Source of the DNA: an uncultured Collinsella sp.
GTDB lineage: Bacteria; Actinomycetota; Coriobacteriia; Coriobacteriales; Coriobacteriaceae
Length of the DNA stretch: 64,000 nt
Assembly: GCA_902493985.1 (NCBI GenBank)
Contig: CABURR010000002.1
Span: forward strand, 1 to 64,000
Direction: 5' to 3'
Position numbers and translations under genes: made by a program. Shown one piece after another: positions 25,077 to 35,694 of this stretch. Each line of letters starts with the position of its first letter. Positions within the stretch are counted from its first letter, which is position 1. Below the pieces are notes generated by a model. It had not been told where the DNA came from and did no database searches. It saw only the letters and a program-made list of their open reading frames with translations.

Positions 25077-25093
25077 TGTAAACACGTCAACAA
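25077..25093. promoter_or_regulatory. Operator-like site 2 of the fatty acid operon
   Basis: TGTAAACACGTCAACAA, 16 of 17 identical to 25029-25045 and 48 bp away, in the same orientation. It lies between the putative -10 and the fabH Shine-Dalgarno, so occupancy would block transcription. Confidence 0.55.
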
Positions 25094-25110
25094 CTCAAAG
25101 GAGGTTAGTG

Positions 25111-26070
25111 ATGGGTTTCACGATTCTTGGAACAGGCTCGGCGCTTCCTGAGCGCAGCGTTTCCAATGACGAGCTGTCTGAGTTCCTTGATACCTCGGAT
25201 GAGTGGATTTTTACTCGCACAGGTATCAAGAGCCGCCACGTCTGCACCACCGAGTCACTTGACGACCTTGCCGTAGCGGCGAGCGAGCGGGCACTCCAGG
25301 TGTCCGGAATCGACGCGAGCCAGCTGGATCTGATCGTCTGCTCGACGACGACGGGTGACCACCTTGTTCCCGCCGAGGCGTGTGCCGTTGCTGAGCGACT
25401 TGGCGCGACGTGCCCTGCCTTCGATGTCTCGGCGGCTTGTGCCGGCTTCGTATTTGCGCTCGATGTCGCCGGGGGCTATATCGCCCGCAGCCGTGCCGAG
25501 CGCGTGCTTGTTGTTGCTGCCGAGCAGATGACGCGCGCGCTCGACTGGACCGACCGTGCCACCTGCGTGCTTTTTGGCGATGGGGCAGGCGCCGCAGTGA
25601 TTGAAGCTGGGGGAGACAACCCCCTTGCCGTTGAGCTTTCGACGGCGCCCGACGTCGAGACGTTGCGCGTTCCCGGTCTGGTCGGTACCTCGCCGTTTAA
25701 GGCTTCCGCAGATAGCGCGAGCGTGCTGTCCATGAACGGCCGCCGCGTGTTCAAGTTCGGCGTCAACGCCATCTGCGACACGGTCCATAAGCTTGCGATC
25801 GATGCGGGCATTTTGGTCGAAGACATCGATCATTTTGTATTCCATCAGGCTAACGAACGAATCCTGAGCCAGGCGGTCAAGCGCCTGGGCGTGCCGGACG
25901 AGCGCGTGGTTCGCACGTTGCGCGAGACCGGCAACATTTCGAGCGCATGCATTCCACTTGCCCTCGACCGGCTGGCAAACGCCGGTGCACTTCACACAGG
26001 CGACACCATCGCCTTGGTTGGATTTGGCGCCGGTCTGGATATAGGTGGCTATCTGCTTCGTTGGAAGTAG
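25111..26070 (+). CDS. fabH: Beta-ketoacyl-ACP synthase III
   Basis: Starts fatty acid synthesis by condensing acetyl-CoA (or a branched primer) with malonyl-ACP; 319 residues. The catalytic Cys is Cys110 in SAACAGF; His is in FHQAN and Asn in GNISSA, completing the Cys-His-Asn triad. DEWIFTRTGIKSRH is the usual N-terminal KAS III element. ATG 25111 is chosen because AAAGGAGG lies just upstream; longer frames would run through the operators. First gene of the ten-gene fab/acc operon. Confidence 0.96.
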   Translation: MGFTILGTGSALPERSVSNDELSEFLDTSDEWIFTRTGIKSRHVCTTESLDDLAVAASERALQVSGIDASQLDLIVCSTTTGDHLVPAEACAVAERLGATCPAFDVSAACAGFVFALDVAGGYIARSRAERVLVVAAEQMTRALDWTDRATCVLFGDGAGAAVIEAGGDNPLAVELSTAPDVETLRVPGLVGTSPFKASADSASVLSMNGRRVFKFGVNAICDTVHKLAIDAGILVEDIDHFVFHQANERILSQAVKRLGVPDERVVRTLRETGNISSACIPLALDRLANAGALHTGDTIALVGFGAGLDIGGYLLRWK

Positions 26071-26122
26071 TCGCACATAGGAAATAAAAACGCCCCTAGG
26101 GCACAACCAAAGGAGAACTACC

Positions 26123-26359
26123 ATGGCAGATCAGAAGACCTTCGAGCGCGTTTGCGACGTTATCCGCGAGACCGCCGGTCTTGACGATGTCGAGATGAAG
26201 CCCGAGTCCACGCTCGAGGAGATTGGTCTCGACAGCCTGGGCACCGTCGAGATCCTCGTTGCCGTCGAGGACGAGTTTGGCATCCAGCTCGATACCGAGG
26301 AGAACCCCAAGACGGTCGGCGAGTTCGCCGATACGGTCGAGGCGGCATTGGAGAAGTAG
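26123..26359 (+). CDS. acpP: Acyl carrier protein
   Basis: 78-residue acidic four-helix carrier. The phosphopantetheine attachment serine is Ser38 in the motif GLDSLGTVE. AAAGGAG is upstream of the ATG. It lies between fabH and fabK, only 2 nt before the fabK start. Confidence 0.97.
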   Translation: MADQKTFERVCDVIRETAGLDDVEMKPESTLEEIGLDSLGTVEILVAVEDEFGIQLDTEENPKTVGEFADTVEAALEK

Positions 26360-26361
26360 AG

Positions 26362-27306
26362 ATGCTCAAGACTCCTCTCTGCGATCTGCTCGGCATCGAA
26401 AAGCCCGTGTTCCAGGGCGGTATGGCCTGGATTGCCGATGCCTCGCTGGCGTCCGCAGTGTCCGAGGCGGGTGGCTTAGGCATCATCGCGGCCATGAACG
26501 CCGACGCCAACTGGCTTCGCGACCAGATTCATGAGCTGCGCGCCAAGACGGATAAGCCCTTTGGCGTCAACGTCATGCTCATGAGCCCGTTTGCCGACGA
26601 GGTCGCGCAGGTCGTGATTGACGAGCGAGTGCCGGTCGTCGTGACGGGCGCCGGCAATCCCGCCAAGTACATGAAGGCGTGGAACGAGGCGGGCATCAAG
26701 GTCATCCCGGTCGTTGCCTCGGTGGCGCTGGCGCGCCTCGTGGCACGTCGTGGAGCCACGGCGGTTGTTGCCGAGGGTACCGAATCGGGCGGCCATATTG
26801 GCGAGACCTCGACGATGGCACTGGTGCCGCAGGTCGTCGATGCGGTCGACATTCCCGTTGTGGCCGCCGGCGGTATCGCGGATGGCCGCGGGGTGGCGGC
26901 CGCCTTTATGCTTGGCGCCGCTGGCGTCCAAGTGGGCACGCGTTTTCTCGTTGCCGATGAGTGTACCGTCTCGGAGCAGTACAAGGAGATGGTCCTGAAG
27001 GCCAACGACACTTCGACGCGTGCGACCGGTCGCTCGACGGGACATCCGGTGCGCGCCCTCAAGAGCCCCTTCACCAACGCCTATGCCAAGAGCGAGGGTT
27101 CCGGTGCGAGTGCCGAGGAGCTCGGTGCTATGGGAACCGGTGCGCTGCGTAAGGCCGCCAAGGACGGCAACTACGAAGAGGGTTCGTTTTTGTGTGGACA
27201 GATTGCCGGCATGGTCAACGAGCGCCAGAGCGCACGCGAAATCGTTGACGACCTGGTCGATGGCGCCGAGCACGTCCTGAAGGGTGCGTGCGCATGGGTG
27301 GCGTAG
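26362..27306 (+). CDS. fabK: Enoyl-ACP reductase II (FMN-dependent)
   Basis: TIM-barrel flavoprotein that reduces enoyl-ACP, 314 residues; it replaces FabI here and is known to be triclosan-resistant as a family. Seen are PVFQGGMAWIADASLASAVS, the FMN phosphate-binding VVAAGGIADGRGVAAAFMLG, GVQVGTRFLVADE, and the catalytic-region EGTESGGHIGE. The gene starts 2 nt after acpP and overlaps fabD by 13 nt. Confidence 0.94.
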   Translation: MLKTPLCDLLGIEKPVFQGGMAWIADASLASAVSEAGGLGIIAAMNADANWLRDQIHELRAKTDKPFGVNVMLMSPFADEVAQVVIDERVPVVVTGAGNPAKYMKAWNEAGIKVIPVVASVALARLVARRGATAVVAEGTESGGHIGETSTMALVPQVVDAVDIPVVAAGGIADGRGVAAAFMLGAAGVQVGTRFLVADECTVSEQYKEMVLKANDTSTRATGRSTGHPVRALKSPFTNAYAKSEGSGASAEELGAMGTGALRKAAKDGNYEEGSFLCGQIAGMVNERQSAREIVDDLVDGAEHVLKGACAWVA

Positions 27307-28235
27307 CGTTTTTGTTTGCCGGCCAGGGTGCCCAGCACCCCGCGATGGGCGTCGACTTGATCGAGACATCGCCGGCGGCCGCCGAGGTGTTCGCCATTGC
27401 CGATGAGGTGCGCCCGGGGACGAGCGAGCAGTGCCGGAGCGCCTCCAAGGAGGAGCTCTCGCAGACCGAGAACACGCAGCCTTGCGTGTTCGTGCACGAC
27501 TTGGCTGTCGCCGTCGCCCTGCGCGAGCGCAGCGTGGTGCCTGCCGCCTGTGCGGGATTCTCGCTGGGCGAGGTCGCTGCACTCACCTTTGCGGGGGCAT
27601 TCGATACGCGAGCGGGTTTTGAGCTCGTGTGTGAGCGCGCGGCATTGATGGCCACGGCGGCCGAGCGTCACCCCGGCGGCATGCGCGCCGTCATCAAACT
27701 TGATGCTGCGCAAGTCGAGAACCTGGCTGCGCAGGCCGGCGAGGACTGCTGGCCGGTCAACTACAACAGTCCCCAGCAGACGGTTGTGGCCGGAGCGCCC
27801 GATGCGCTGCAGACCCTCGACGTCCTAGTAAAAGAGGCTGGCGGCCGCGCCATGAAGGTCGCGGTGTCGGGTGCATTTCATAGCCCCTATATGGCCGAGG
27901 CAACCTGTGGCCTTGCCGCATATATTGAGGCCGGTCACGCGCCGTCCCCGTTGCTCATTCCTGTTTTGGCAAATATGACAGCGGCGTCCTATCCGGCGGA
28001 CCCCCAGACGGCATCGGATGTCTTGGCCAATCAGGTGAGCCATGCCGTACGCTGGGTCGATACGCTGCATGCTCTGCAGGATCAAGGCATCGACACATTT
28101 ATTGAGGTCGGCCCCGGCAAAACGCTGTCCGGCCTGGTCAAGCGTACGCTGAGCGACGTTCGTGTGTATTCGTGCGAGACGGCCGAGCAGGTCGCAGCTA
28201 TTGCCGACGAGCTCGCATGGTCCACAGGGCTGTAA
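27294..28235 (+). CDS. fabD: Malonyl-CoA:ACP transacylase
   Basis: Transfers malonyl from CoA to ACP, 313 residues. FLFAGQGAQHPAMG is the N-terminal signature, Ser90 in GFSLGEV is the nucleophile, and SGAFHSPYM carries the catalytic His. An internal Arg region is recognisable. ATG 27294 gives the family start; a GTG two codons upstream is possible. The start lies inside fabK, indicating translational coupling. Confidence 0.95.
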   Translation: MGGVAFLFAGQGAQHPAMGVDLIETSPAAAEVFAIADEVRPGTSEQCRSASKEELSQTENTQPCVFVHDLAVAVALRERSVVPAACAGFSLGEVAALTFAGAFDTRAGFELVCERAALMATAAERHPGGMRAVIKLDAAQVENLAAQAGEDCWPVNYNSPQQTVVAGAPDALQTLDVLVKEAGGRAMKVAVSGAFHSPYMAEATCGLAAYIEAGHAPSPLLIPVLANMTAASYPADPQTASDVLANQVSHAVRWVDTLHALQDQGIDTFIEVGPGKTLSGLVKRTLSDVRVYSCETAEQVAAIADELAWSTGL

Positions 28236-28250
28236 CCCGAAAGGAATGAC

Positions 28251-29024
28251 ATGGGCAACTTGAACAATGGCGCGCTCGAGCGCAACGACTCACGTCGCGT
28301 GGCACTGGTCACGGGCGGCTCGCGGGGTATCGGCCGCGCCTGCGCTATCGGTCTGGCGGAGGATGGCTACGATATCGCCGTCGTCTATGCCGGCAGCGTC
28401 GATGCGGCGCGCGAGACGTGCGACGCCTGCGAGGCGGCTGGCGCCACGGCGCGCTCATATCAATGTGACGTGGCCGACCCCGCTGCCGTCAACGCGTGCG
28501 TGGAAGCGGTCCTCAACGACTTTGGCTCCATTTGGGCGCTCGTCAACAACGCCGGCATCACCCGCGATGGCCTGCTCATGCGCATGGGCGATGACGCCTT
28601 CGACCGCGTGCTCGACGTCAATCTCAAGGGAACATTCAACATGACGCGCGCGCTCACCAAGACCTTTATGCGCCAGCGTGGCGGTTGCGTCGTCAACATG
28701 AGCTCGGTCGTGGGCCTGATGGGCAATGCCGGGCAAGCCAACTACGCTGCCTCCAAGGCGGGCGTGATCGGCCTGACCAAGGCGGTGGCGCGCGAGCTTG
28801 CGCCCCGCGGCGTACGAGTGAACGCGGTCGCCCCCGGGTTTGTCGAGACGGATATGACGGCAAAGCTCTCGGAGAAGGTGCGTACGGTAACCGAGGAGCA
28901 GATTCCCCTTAAGCGTATGGCGCAGCCCGAAGAGGTGGCCGGTGTGGTGCGATTTTTAGTGAGCGATGCGGCTGCCTACATTACGGGCGAAGTCGTACGC
29001 GTCGACGGCGGAATGGCGATGTAG
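28251..29024 (+). CDS. fabG: 3-oxoacyl-ACP reductase
   Basis: NADPH-dependent ketoreductase of the short-chain dehydrogenase family, 257 residues. The cofactor loop is GGSRGIGRAC (22-31), NNAG follows, and the catalytic Ser/Tyr/Lys are in NMSSVVG and YAASK (Tyr165, Lys169). The C-terminal VRVDGGMAM is typical of FabG. The N-terminus has about 12 extra residues. GAAAGGA precedes the ATG, 15 nt after fabD. Confidence 0.95.
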   Translation: MGNLNNGALERNDSRRVALVTGGSRGIGRACAIGLAEDGYDIAVVYAGSVDAARETCDACEAAGATARSYQCDVADPAAVNACVEAVLNDFGSIWALVNNAGITRDGLLMRMGDDAFDRVLDVNLKGTFNMTRALTKTFMRQRGGCVVNMSSVVGLMGNAGQANYAASKAGVIGLTKAVARELAPRGVRVNAVAPGFVETDMTAKLSEKVRTVTEEQIPLKRMAQPEEVAGVVRFLVSDAAAYITGEVVRVDGGMAM

Positions 29025-29063
29025 AAACCAGGGCCGAAGAACGGCTTGGATGAGGAGACCATG

Positions 29064-30311
29064 ATGGAACAGAGAGTTGCAATCACCGGCATAGGTGCCG
29101 TATCGCCGCTCGGCAACACGGCGCTTGCCACCTGGGCGGCCATGTGCGCCGGCACGTGCGGCATCGGCCCGATCACGCACTTCGATACCGATGCGTTTAC
29201 CGTCAAGGTGGCGGCCGAGGTCAAGGGCTTTGACGGCAACGAGTACTTTGGCAAGCGTGACGCCAAGCACCTGGACCCCTGCGTTCAGTTTGCACTGGCG
29301 GCTTCGGACGAGGCCATGCACGATGCAGGCTTTGATGTCGAAGGCGCCGTCGATCGCGAGCGCCTGGGCGTCTACGTGGGCTCGGGTGTGGGCGGCATGC
29401 AGACACTCGTCGACAACGTCCATACGATTGCCGACCGTGGGCCCCGCCGCGCATCGCCCTATATGATCGCGATGATGATCCCCAACATGGCATCGGGCAA
29501 TATCGCGATCCGCCACAAGGCAAAGGGCCCGACCCTGCCCGTGGTGACCGCGTGCGCGACCTCGGCCCATGCGGTGGGCGAGGCGTTCCGCGCCATCAAG
29601 CACGGCTATGCCGACGCGATTCTCGCGGGCGGCGCCGAGGCGGCCATTATCCCCGATGCCGTTGCGGGCTTTACGTCCTGCCGCGCATTGACCACCAACC
29701 CCGATCCCGCGACGGCTTGCCGCCCGTTCGATGCAGACCGCGACGGCTTTGTGATGGGCGAGGGCGCCTGCGTGCTCGTGCTCGAGAGCATGGAACATGC
29801 GCAGGCGCGCGGTGCGCACATTTATGCCGAGGTCGTGGGCTACGGCAACACCGATGATGCCTATCACATCACGAGCCCTGATCCCGAGGCTGCTGGCATT
29901 GCCCGCGCGATATCGCTGGCGGTGACCGAGGGCGACGTCAAGCCTTCCGAGGGTCTCTACATCAATGCCCACGGCACCTCGACCAAGCTTAACGATTCGT
30001 CCGAGACGGCGGGCATTAAGCGTGCACTCGGCGAGGACGCGGCGCGCGCCGCGCACGTCTCGTCGACAAAGTCGATGACCGGTCACATGATCGGTGCCAC
30101 GGGCGCCATCGAGGTCATGGCCTGCGCCATGGCGCTCGAACAAGGCGTGGTGCCGCCGACCATTAACTACCACACGCCCGATCCCGCCTGCGATCTTGAC
30201 TACACGCCCAATCGCGCGGTTCGCGCCGACCTTACCTGGGCGCTTTCGACCAACCTGGGCTTTGGCGGACACAACGCCGCCATCGCGCTGCGTAGATATA
30301 CGAGGAGCTAG
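29064..30311 (+). CDS. fabF: Beta-ketoacyl-ACP synthase II
   Basis: Main chain-elongation condensing enzyme, 415 residues. Cys164 in VTACATSAHA is the nucleophile; HGTSTK and GHMIGATG provide the two histidines. ATG 29064 is preferred because GAGGAG (29052-29057) has 6-nt spacing; ATG 29061 and TTG 29046 are weaker options. The motif NLGFGGHNAAIAL closes the protein. No FabB/FabA pair is present, so unsaturated-acid synthesis is not explained by this operon. Confidence 0.95.
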   Translation: MEQRVAITGIGAVSPLGNTALATWAAMCAGTCGIGPITHFDTDAFTVKVAAEVKGFDGNEYFGKRDAKHLDPCVQFALAASDEAMHDAGFDVEGAVDRERLGVYVGSGVGGMQTLVDNVHTIADRGPRRASPYMIAMMIPNMASGNIAIRHKAKGPTLPVVTACATSAHAVGEAFRAIKHGYADAILAGGAEAAIIPDAVAGFTSCRALTTNPDPATACRPFDADRDGFVMGEGACVLVLESMEHAQARGAHIYAEVVGYGNTDDAYHITSPDPEAAGIARAISLAVTEGDVKPSEGLYINAHGTSTKLNDSSETAGIKRALGEDAARAAHVSSTKSMTGHMIGATGAIEVMACAMALEQGVVPPTINYHTPDPACDLDYTPNRAVRADLTWALSTNLGFGGHNAAIALRRYTRS

Positions 30312-30314
30312 AGC

Positions 30315-30791
30315 ATGGATTCCAAAAGACTTGCCGAGATAGCCGATGTTATGGAGGACCGCGGCCTCACGCGCGTACGCGTTGAGGAGCCCGATGGCAC
30401 CGCGGTCGAACTCGAGCGCGCGAGCGCCGCACAGCCGGTTGCCGTGCCCATGCCTATGCCGGGTGCTGTGACTGCTCCGGCGGTGGCTCCTGTCGCCATG
30501 CCTGCCGCCGCACCGGAGCCCGCCGCGCAGGCGCCTGCCGCCGCACCGGAGCCCAAGGGCACCGAGGTGACCGCTCCCATGGTCGGCGTGTTCTATGCTG
30601 CCCCGGCGCCGGGCGACGAACCGTTTGTGCACGTGGGCTCCAAGGTCAAGGCTGGCGAGACCCTTTGCATCATCGAGGCCATGAAGGTTCTCAACGAGGT
30701 GACGGCAGAGGCGGATGGCGAGGTGCTCGAGATCTGCGTGGCCGACGGCGACCTCGTGGAGTTCGGCAGCTGCCTCATGAGGATCGGATAG
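30315..30791 (+). CDS. accB: Biotin carboxyl carrier protein of acetyl-CoA carboxylase
   Basis: BCCP, 158 residues. A short N-terminal helix region (LAEIADVMEDRGLTRVRVEE), then an Ala/Pro-rich linker of about 45 residues, then the biotinyl domain. The biotinylated lysine is Lys124 in EAMKVLNEV. It starts 3 nt after fabF. Substrate of BirA encoded upstream. Confidence 0.96.
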   Translation: MDSKRLAEIADVMEDRGLTRVRVEEPDGTAVELERASAAQPVAVPMPMPGAVTAPAVAPVAMPAAAPEPAAQAPAAAPEPKGTEVTAPMVGVFYAAPAPGDEPFVHVGSKVKAGETLCIIEAMKVLNEVTAEADGEVLEICVADGDLVEFGSCLMRIG

Positions 30792-30800
30792 GTGATATCC

Positions 30801-31223
30801 ATGAACAAAGAAGAGCTCAAGAAGCTGTTACCGCATCGCGAGCCGATGCTTTTGCTCGACGAAGCCGAGCTGGTGGGCGACGAGGCCCACGGCAAGATCA
30901 CGATTACGGGCGACGAATACTTTTTGCAGGGGCATTTTCCGGGAAACCCGGTGGTCCCCGGCGTGATCCAGTGCGAGATGCTCGCCCAGAACTGCTGCGT
31001 GCTGCTGATGGGCGATGAGGAGGCGCGCGGCGCGACGCCGTTCTACACGAGTCTGGACAAGGTGCGCTTTAAGCGTCCGGTGCGCCCGGGCGACACGGTT
31101 GATCTGGTGTGCTCCATCACGCGTGCGCGCGGGCCGTTCCGCTTTGCGACGGGTACTGCGAGCGTCAACGGTGAGGTTTGCTGCCGCGCCGATATGTCTT
31201 TTGCACTCATGCACGAATGTTAA
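30801..31223 (+). CDS. fabZ: 3-hydroxyacyl-ACP dehydratase
   Basis: Hot-dog-fold dehydratase of the elongation cycle, 140 residues. The active-site segment HFPGNPVVPGVIQCEMLAQ holds the catalytic His and the following Glu. LLPHREPMLLLDEAE is the usual N-terminus. ATG 30801 is used because AGGTG at 30790-30794 serves as the ribosome-binding site. Lies between accB and accC. Confidence 0.95.
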   Translation: MNKEELKKLLPHREPMLLLDEAELVGDEAHGKITITGDEYFLQGHFPGNPVVPGVIQCEMLAQNCCVLLMGDEEARGATPFYTSLDKVRFKRPVRPGDTVDLVCSITRARGPFRFATGTASVNGEVCCRADMSFALMHEC

Positions 31224-31233
31224 GGAAGGCTTC

Positions 31234-32563
<1,330 letters not shown>

Positions 32564-32577
<14 letters not shown>

Positions 32578-34288
32578 AAAAGCGAAGACGGTCAACGTCC
32601 TCGAGGGACCGATGACCGAGTCGTGCGCCGAGTTTCCCGCGCGCCACGTGTTTATCAAGTGCCCGGAGTGCCGCCGCGTGATCGATGAGGCGCGCCTGCA
32701 CGACAACTTCGAGGTCTGCCCTCGTTGCGGCAAACACTTTCGCGTGAGCGGGCGCGACCGCATGCGCATGACGATTGACGAGGGCACGTTTGAGGAATGG
32801 GATGCCAGTCTGGCGCCGGAGGACTTCCTCTCGTTTCCCGGCTATGCCGACAAGCTCAAGAGCGTGAGCGAGCGTTCGGGCGAGCGCGATGCCGTTGTGT
32901 GCGGCAAGGGCAAAATCTGCGGTTGCGATACGGCGCTCTTCTTTATGGACGCCAACTTTATGATGGGCTCGATGGGTTCCGTGGTGGGCGAGAAGATCTG
33001 TCGCACATTTGAGCATGCGACCGAGCTGGGATTGCCAGTTGTCGGCTTTACCGTTTCGGGCGGTGCACGCATGCAAGAGGGCGTGACATCGCTTATGCAG
33101 ATGGCCAAGATTTCTGCGGCGGTTAGGCGCCACAGTGGGGCGGGCGGCCTGTATATCACGGTGCTCACCGACCCCACGACCGGCGGCGTAACCGCGAGCT
33201 TTGCCATGGAGGGCGATATTATCCTGGCCGAGCCCGATGCCCTGACGGCATTTGCCGGCCCGCGCGTGATCGAGCAGAACATGCACAAGCGCCTGCCCAA
33301 GGGATTCCAGCGCTCCGAGTTTTTGCTGGAGCACGGCTTTTGCGATGCCGTTGTTCCGCGTGGCGAGATTGCGCTCACGGTAGGCGAGCTGCTGGCGCTG
33401 CACGAAGGGCACGCGCCCGGCCTGGGGGCACCGCACGAGATTGTGCATACGGGTCGCCACGGCAAAAAGTTGGGACACTTGTTCAAGCGCTCGGGCGCAC
33501 CAAAAACCGCGCTCGAGATTGTCAAACAGACCCGCTCGGCAGATCGCGCCACGGCAGGCGAGATGATCTCGCTGGGCCTGGATGGATTTGTGGAGCTGCA
33601 CGGCGACCGCTACTTTGGCGACGACGCCGCTGTGGTGGCTGGCATTGGCTGGAAAGACGGGCGCCCCGTAACGGTCATCGCCATCGAGCGCGGCACCACG
33701 ACCAAAGAGCGCATGCGTCGCAACTTTGGCATGGCACATCCCGAGGGCTACCGCAAAGCGCGTCGCCTTATGCGCCAGGCCGAAAAGTTTGGTCGACCGG
33801 TTCTGTGCCTGGTCGATACTTCGGGCGCGTTTTGCGGCATCGGTGCCGAGGAGCGCGGCCAGGGCGAGGCGATTGCTCAGAATCTCATGGAGATGAGCGG
33901 CCTTAAGACACCGATTGTCTCGGTGGTGACAGGCGAGGGCGGCTCTGGTGGCGCGCTGGCGCTGTCCGTGGCCGACCGCATCCTGATGCTCTCGAGCTCG
34001 GCCTATTCAGTCGTGAGCCCCGAGGCCTGTGCGTCGATCCTGTGGAAGGATACCGAGCGTGCGGATGAGGCCGCCGAGGCGCTGAAGCTCACGGCCCCCG
34101 ATCTGCTGGCGCTCGGCATCATCGACGGCATTGTTGACGATAAGGGCCTGTCGCATGAGGAGATCGCCGGTGCCGTCATGTCCTCGGCATTTGATGCCTT
34201 CGATACGCTTGGGCAGCTTGACGACGCGACCCTCACAAACCTCCGCTACGAAAAGTACCGCGCAATCGGTCGATACCGCACGATGTGA
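32564..34288 (+). CDS. accD: Fused acetyl-CoA carboxylase carboxyltransferase, beta-alpha
   Basis: One 574-residue chain joins AccD and AccA. The N-terminal half has the AccD zinc ribbon (Cys33, Cys36, Cys52, Cys55) and the crotonase-like stretch VGFTVSGGARMQEG. The second half, from about residue 300, is AccA-like: LGLDGFVELHGDRYFGDD, GMAHPEGYRKARRLM and SGGALALSVADR. It transfers the carboxyl from biotin to acetyl-CoA. Translation is coupled to accC through a 14-nt overlap. Last gene of the operon, so all carboxylase subunits are in one transcript. Confidence 0.94.
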
Positions 34289-34304
34289 CAAAGGGACAGC
34301 CCGC

Positions 34305-35543
34305 ATGTCATATTGGGAAAGGCATTCCATGCTACAAGTTTCTAACACCTCGTTTACAACGTCGGTTTCATCAAACGCCATGGCCGTGGTGGACTATCTG
34401 TCCAAAAGCATGATGTCGGCGCTGCCGTTTATTGTCTGCGCGGCGTTGTTCCGCACCGTCGCTGTCATTATGGGCGAAGGCATGCTGGGCCTGTGGTCTG
34501 CCGATTCCGATATCTATCGCCTGTTCTACAGTTGGCTCTATAACGCCGGCTACTACTTTTTGCCCATTTATCTTGGTTGGGCGGCCGCCCGCCAGCTCGG
34601 TTGCTCGGAGCAGCTGGGCATGATGCTGGGCGGCGTATTGATTGCACCCGATTTACTCAAGCTTGTCGATGCCGCATCGACGACGGGGGCATCGATGACT
34701 TCCGTGTATGGTCTGCTTCCTGCGCCGGTCAACGATTACACGACGACTGTTATTCCGGTTCTCATCTCGGTGCCCGTGCTATGGCGAGTGGAGTGTTTCT
34801 TTAAGCGCGTTATCCCTAAGGCCGTGGCGTTTTCGTTCGTTCCGTTTGCGACCATGCTTGTCATGGTTCCGGTTTCGCTGTGTATTACGGCGCCGGCGGG
34901 CAGCTATCTGGGCATGCTGTTGGGCCAGCTTATGTTTATGCTTGGCAATTCCGGTGGCATCGTGTCGCTGCTCACGCTCATGGGGCTTGCTGCGGGCTGG
35001 GAGTTCCTAAAGATCGCCGGCGTCAGCAACGTTGTCCTATCGCTCGCCTATGCGCAGTTTATGAGTGTGGGAACGGATTCGTGCATCCTGATCGCCGCGA
35101 CGATGGCAACGTTCGCCGTTTGGGGCATGCCCTTTGGCGCGTCGCTTCGCGTTGCGGATAAGGACGAGAAGGCGCTCATGCTGGGCTATTCAATCTCGGG
35201 TGTTCTTGGCGGCGTAAGCGAGCCGGCGCTGTACGGTTGCGGCTTTAAATATGGCAGGTGCCTGACGTGCATGGCCATTGGCGGCGCCGTCGGAGGCCTT
35301 GTTGCGGCCGTGGGCCACGTTACGGCCTATACCATCGGCATGACGAATGTCCTTATGGTCATTGGCTTTGCCACGGGCGGCATCTCGAACCTGCTGTGGT
35401 GCTGCGCTGCCGGCGGTGTGGCATTTGCGGTGTCTGCGGCGCTGAGCTACTGCTTTGGCGTGGTGCCGGCGAAGGGACAGACGACGGGGGACGGAGCCGA
35501 TTCACCCGAAACCTCGAAGAGCGTGGCCGAAGCAAGCGCGTAA
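34305..35543 (+). CDS. PTS sugar permease, IIC domain only (glucose/glucoside family)
   Basis: Membrane permease of a phosphotransferase system, 412 residues. Hydrophobic helices fill the protein. The signature GVLGGVSEPALYGCGFKYGR matches the GITEPAIYG loop of beta-glucoside/glucose IIC domains, and an N-terminal segment SKSMMSALPFIVCAALFRT is typical. No IIB cysteine motif (CxxCxTRLR type) and no IIA domain are present in this chain or next to it, so it must use partners encoded elsewhere or be an orphan. Two starts are possible: ATG 34305 (AAGGGAC upstream) and ATG 34329 (GGAAAGG upstream). Substrate unknown. Confidence 0.82.
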   Translation: MSYWERHSMLQVSNTSFTTSVSSNAMAVVDYLSKSMMSALPFIVCAALFRTVAVIMGEGMLGLWSADSDIYRLFYSWLYNAGYYFLPIYLGWAAARQLGCSEQLGMMLGGVLIAPDLLKLVDAASTTGASMTSVYGLLPAPVNDYTTTVIPVLISVPVLWRVECFFKRVIPKAVAFSFVPFATMLVMVPVSLCITAPAGSYLGMLLGQLMFMLGNSGGIVSLLTLMGLAAGWEFLKIAGVSNVVLSLAYAQFMSVGTDSCILIAATMATFAVWGMPFGASLRVADKDEKALMLGYSISGVLGGVSEPALYGCGFKYGRCLTCMAIGGAVGGLVAAVGHVTAYTIGMTNVLMVIGFATGGISNLLWCCAAGGVAFAVSAALSYCFGVVPAKGQTTGDGADSPETSKSVAEASA

Positions 35544-35581
35544 ACCTGTGCGACACAAGGACGATTCCTTTGCCATATTCC

Positions 35582-35615
35582 AAGGCCGTGGCCCGTGTGG
35601 GTTGCGGCCTTTTTT
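35582..35615 (+). terminator. Terminator after the PTS gene
   Basis: AAGGCCG (35582-35588) pairs with CGGCCTT (35605-35611), with inner GCCC/GGGT pairing and a run of T to 35615. Confidence 0.88.
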
Positions 35616-35694
35616 GTATCTGGGGGACAAAGTGGCTACACTACAATCCGTTTGAGCAATAGATATATAGGTAGTACCGTGGGGGCGGATGTAG

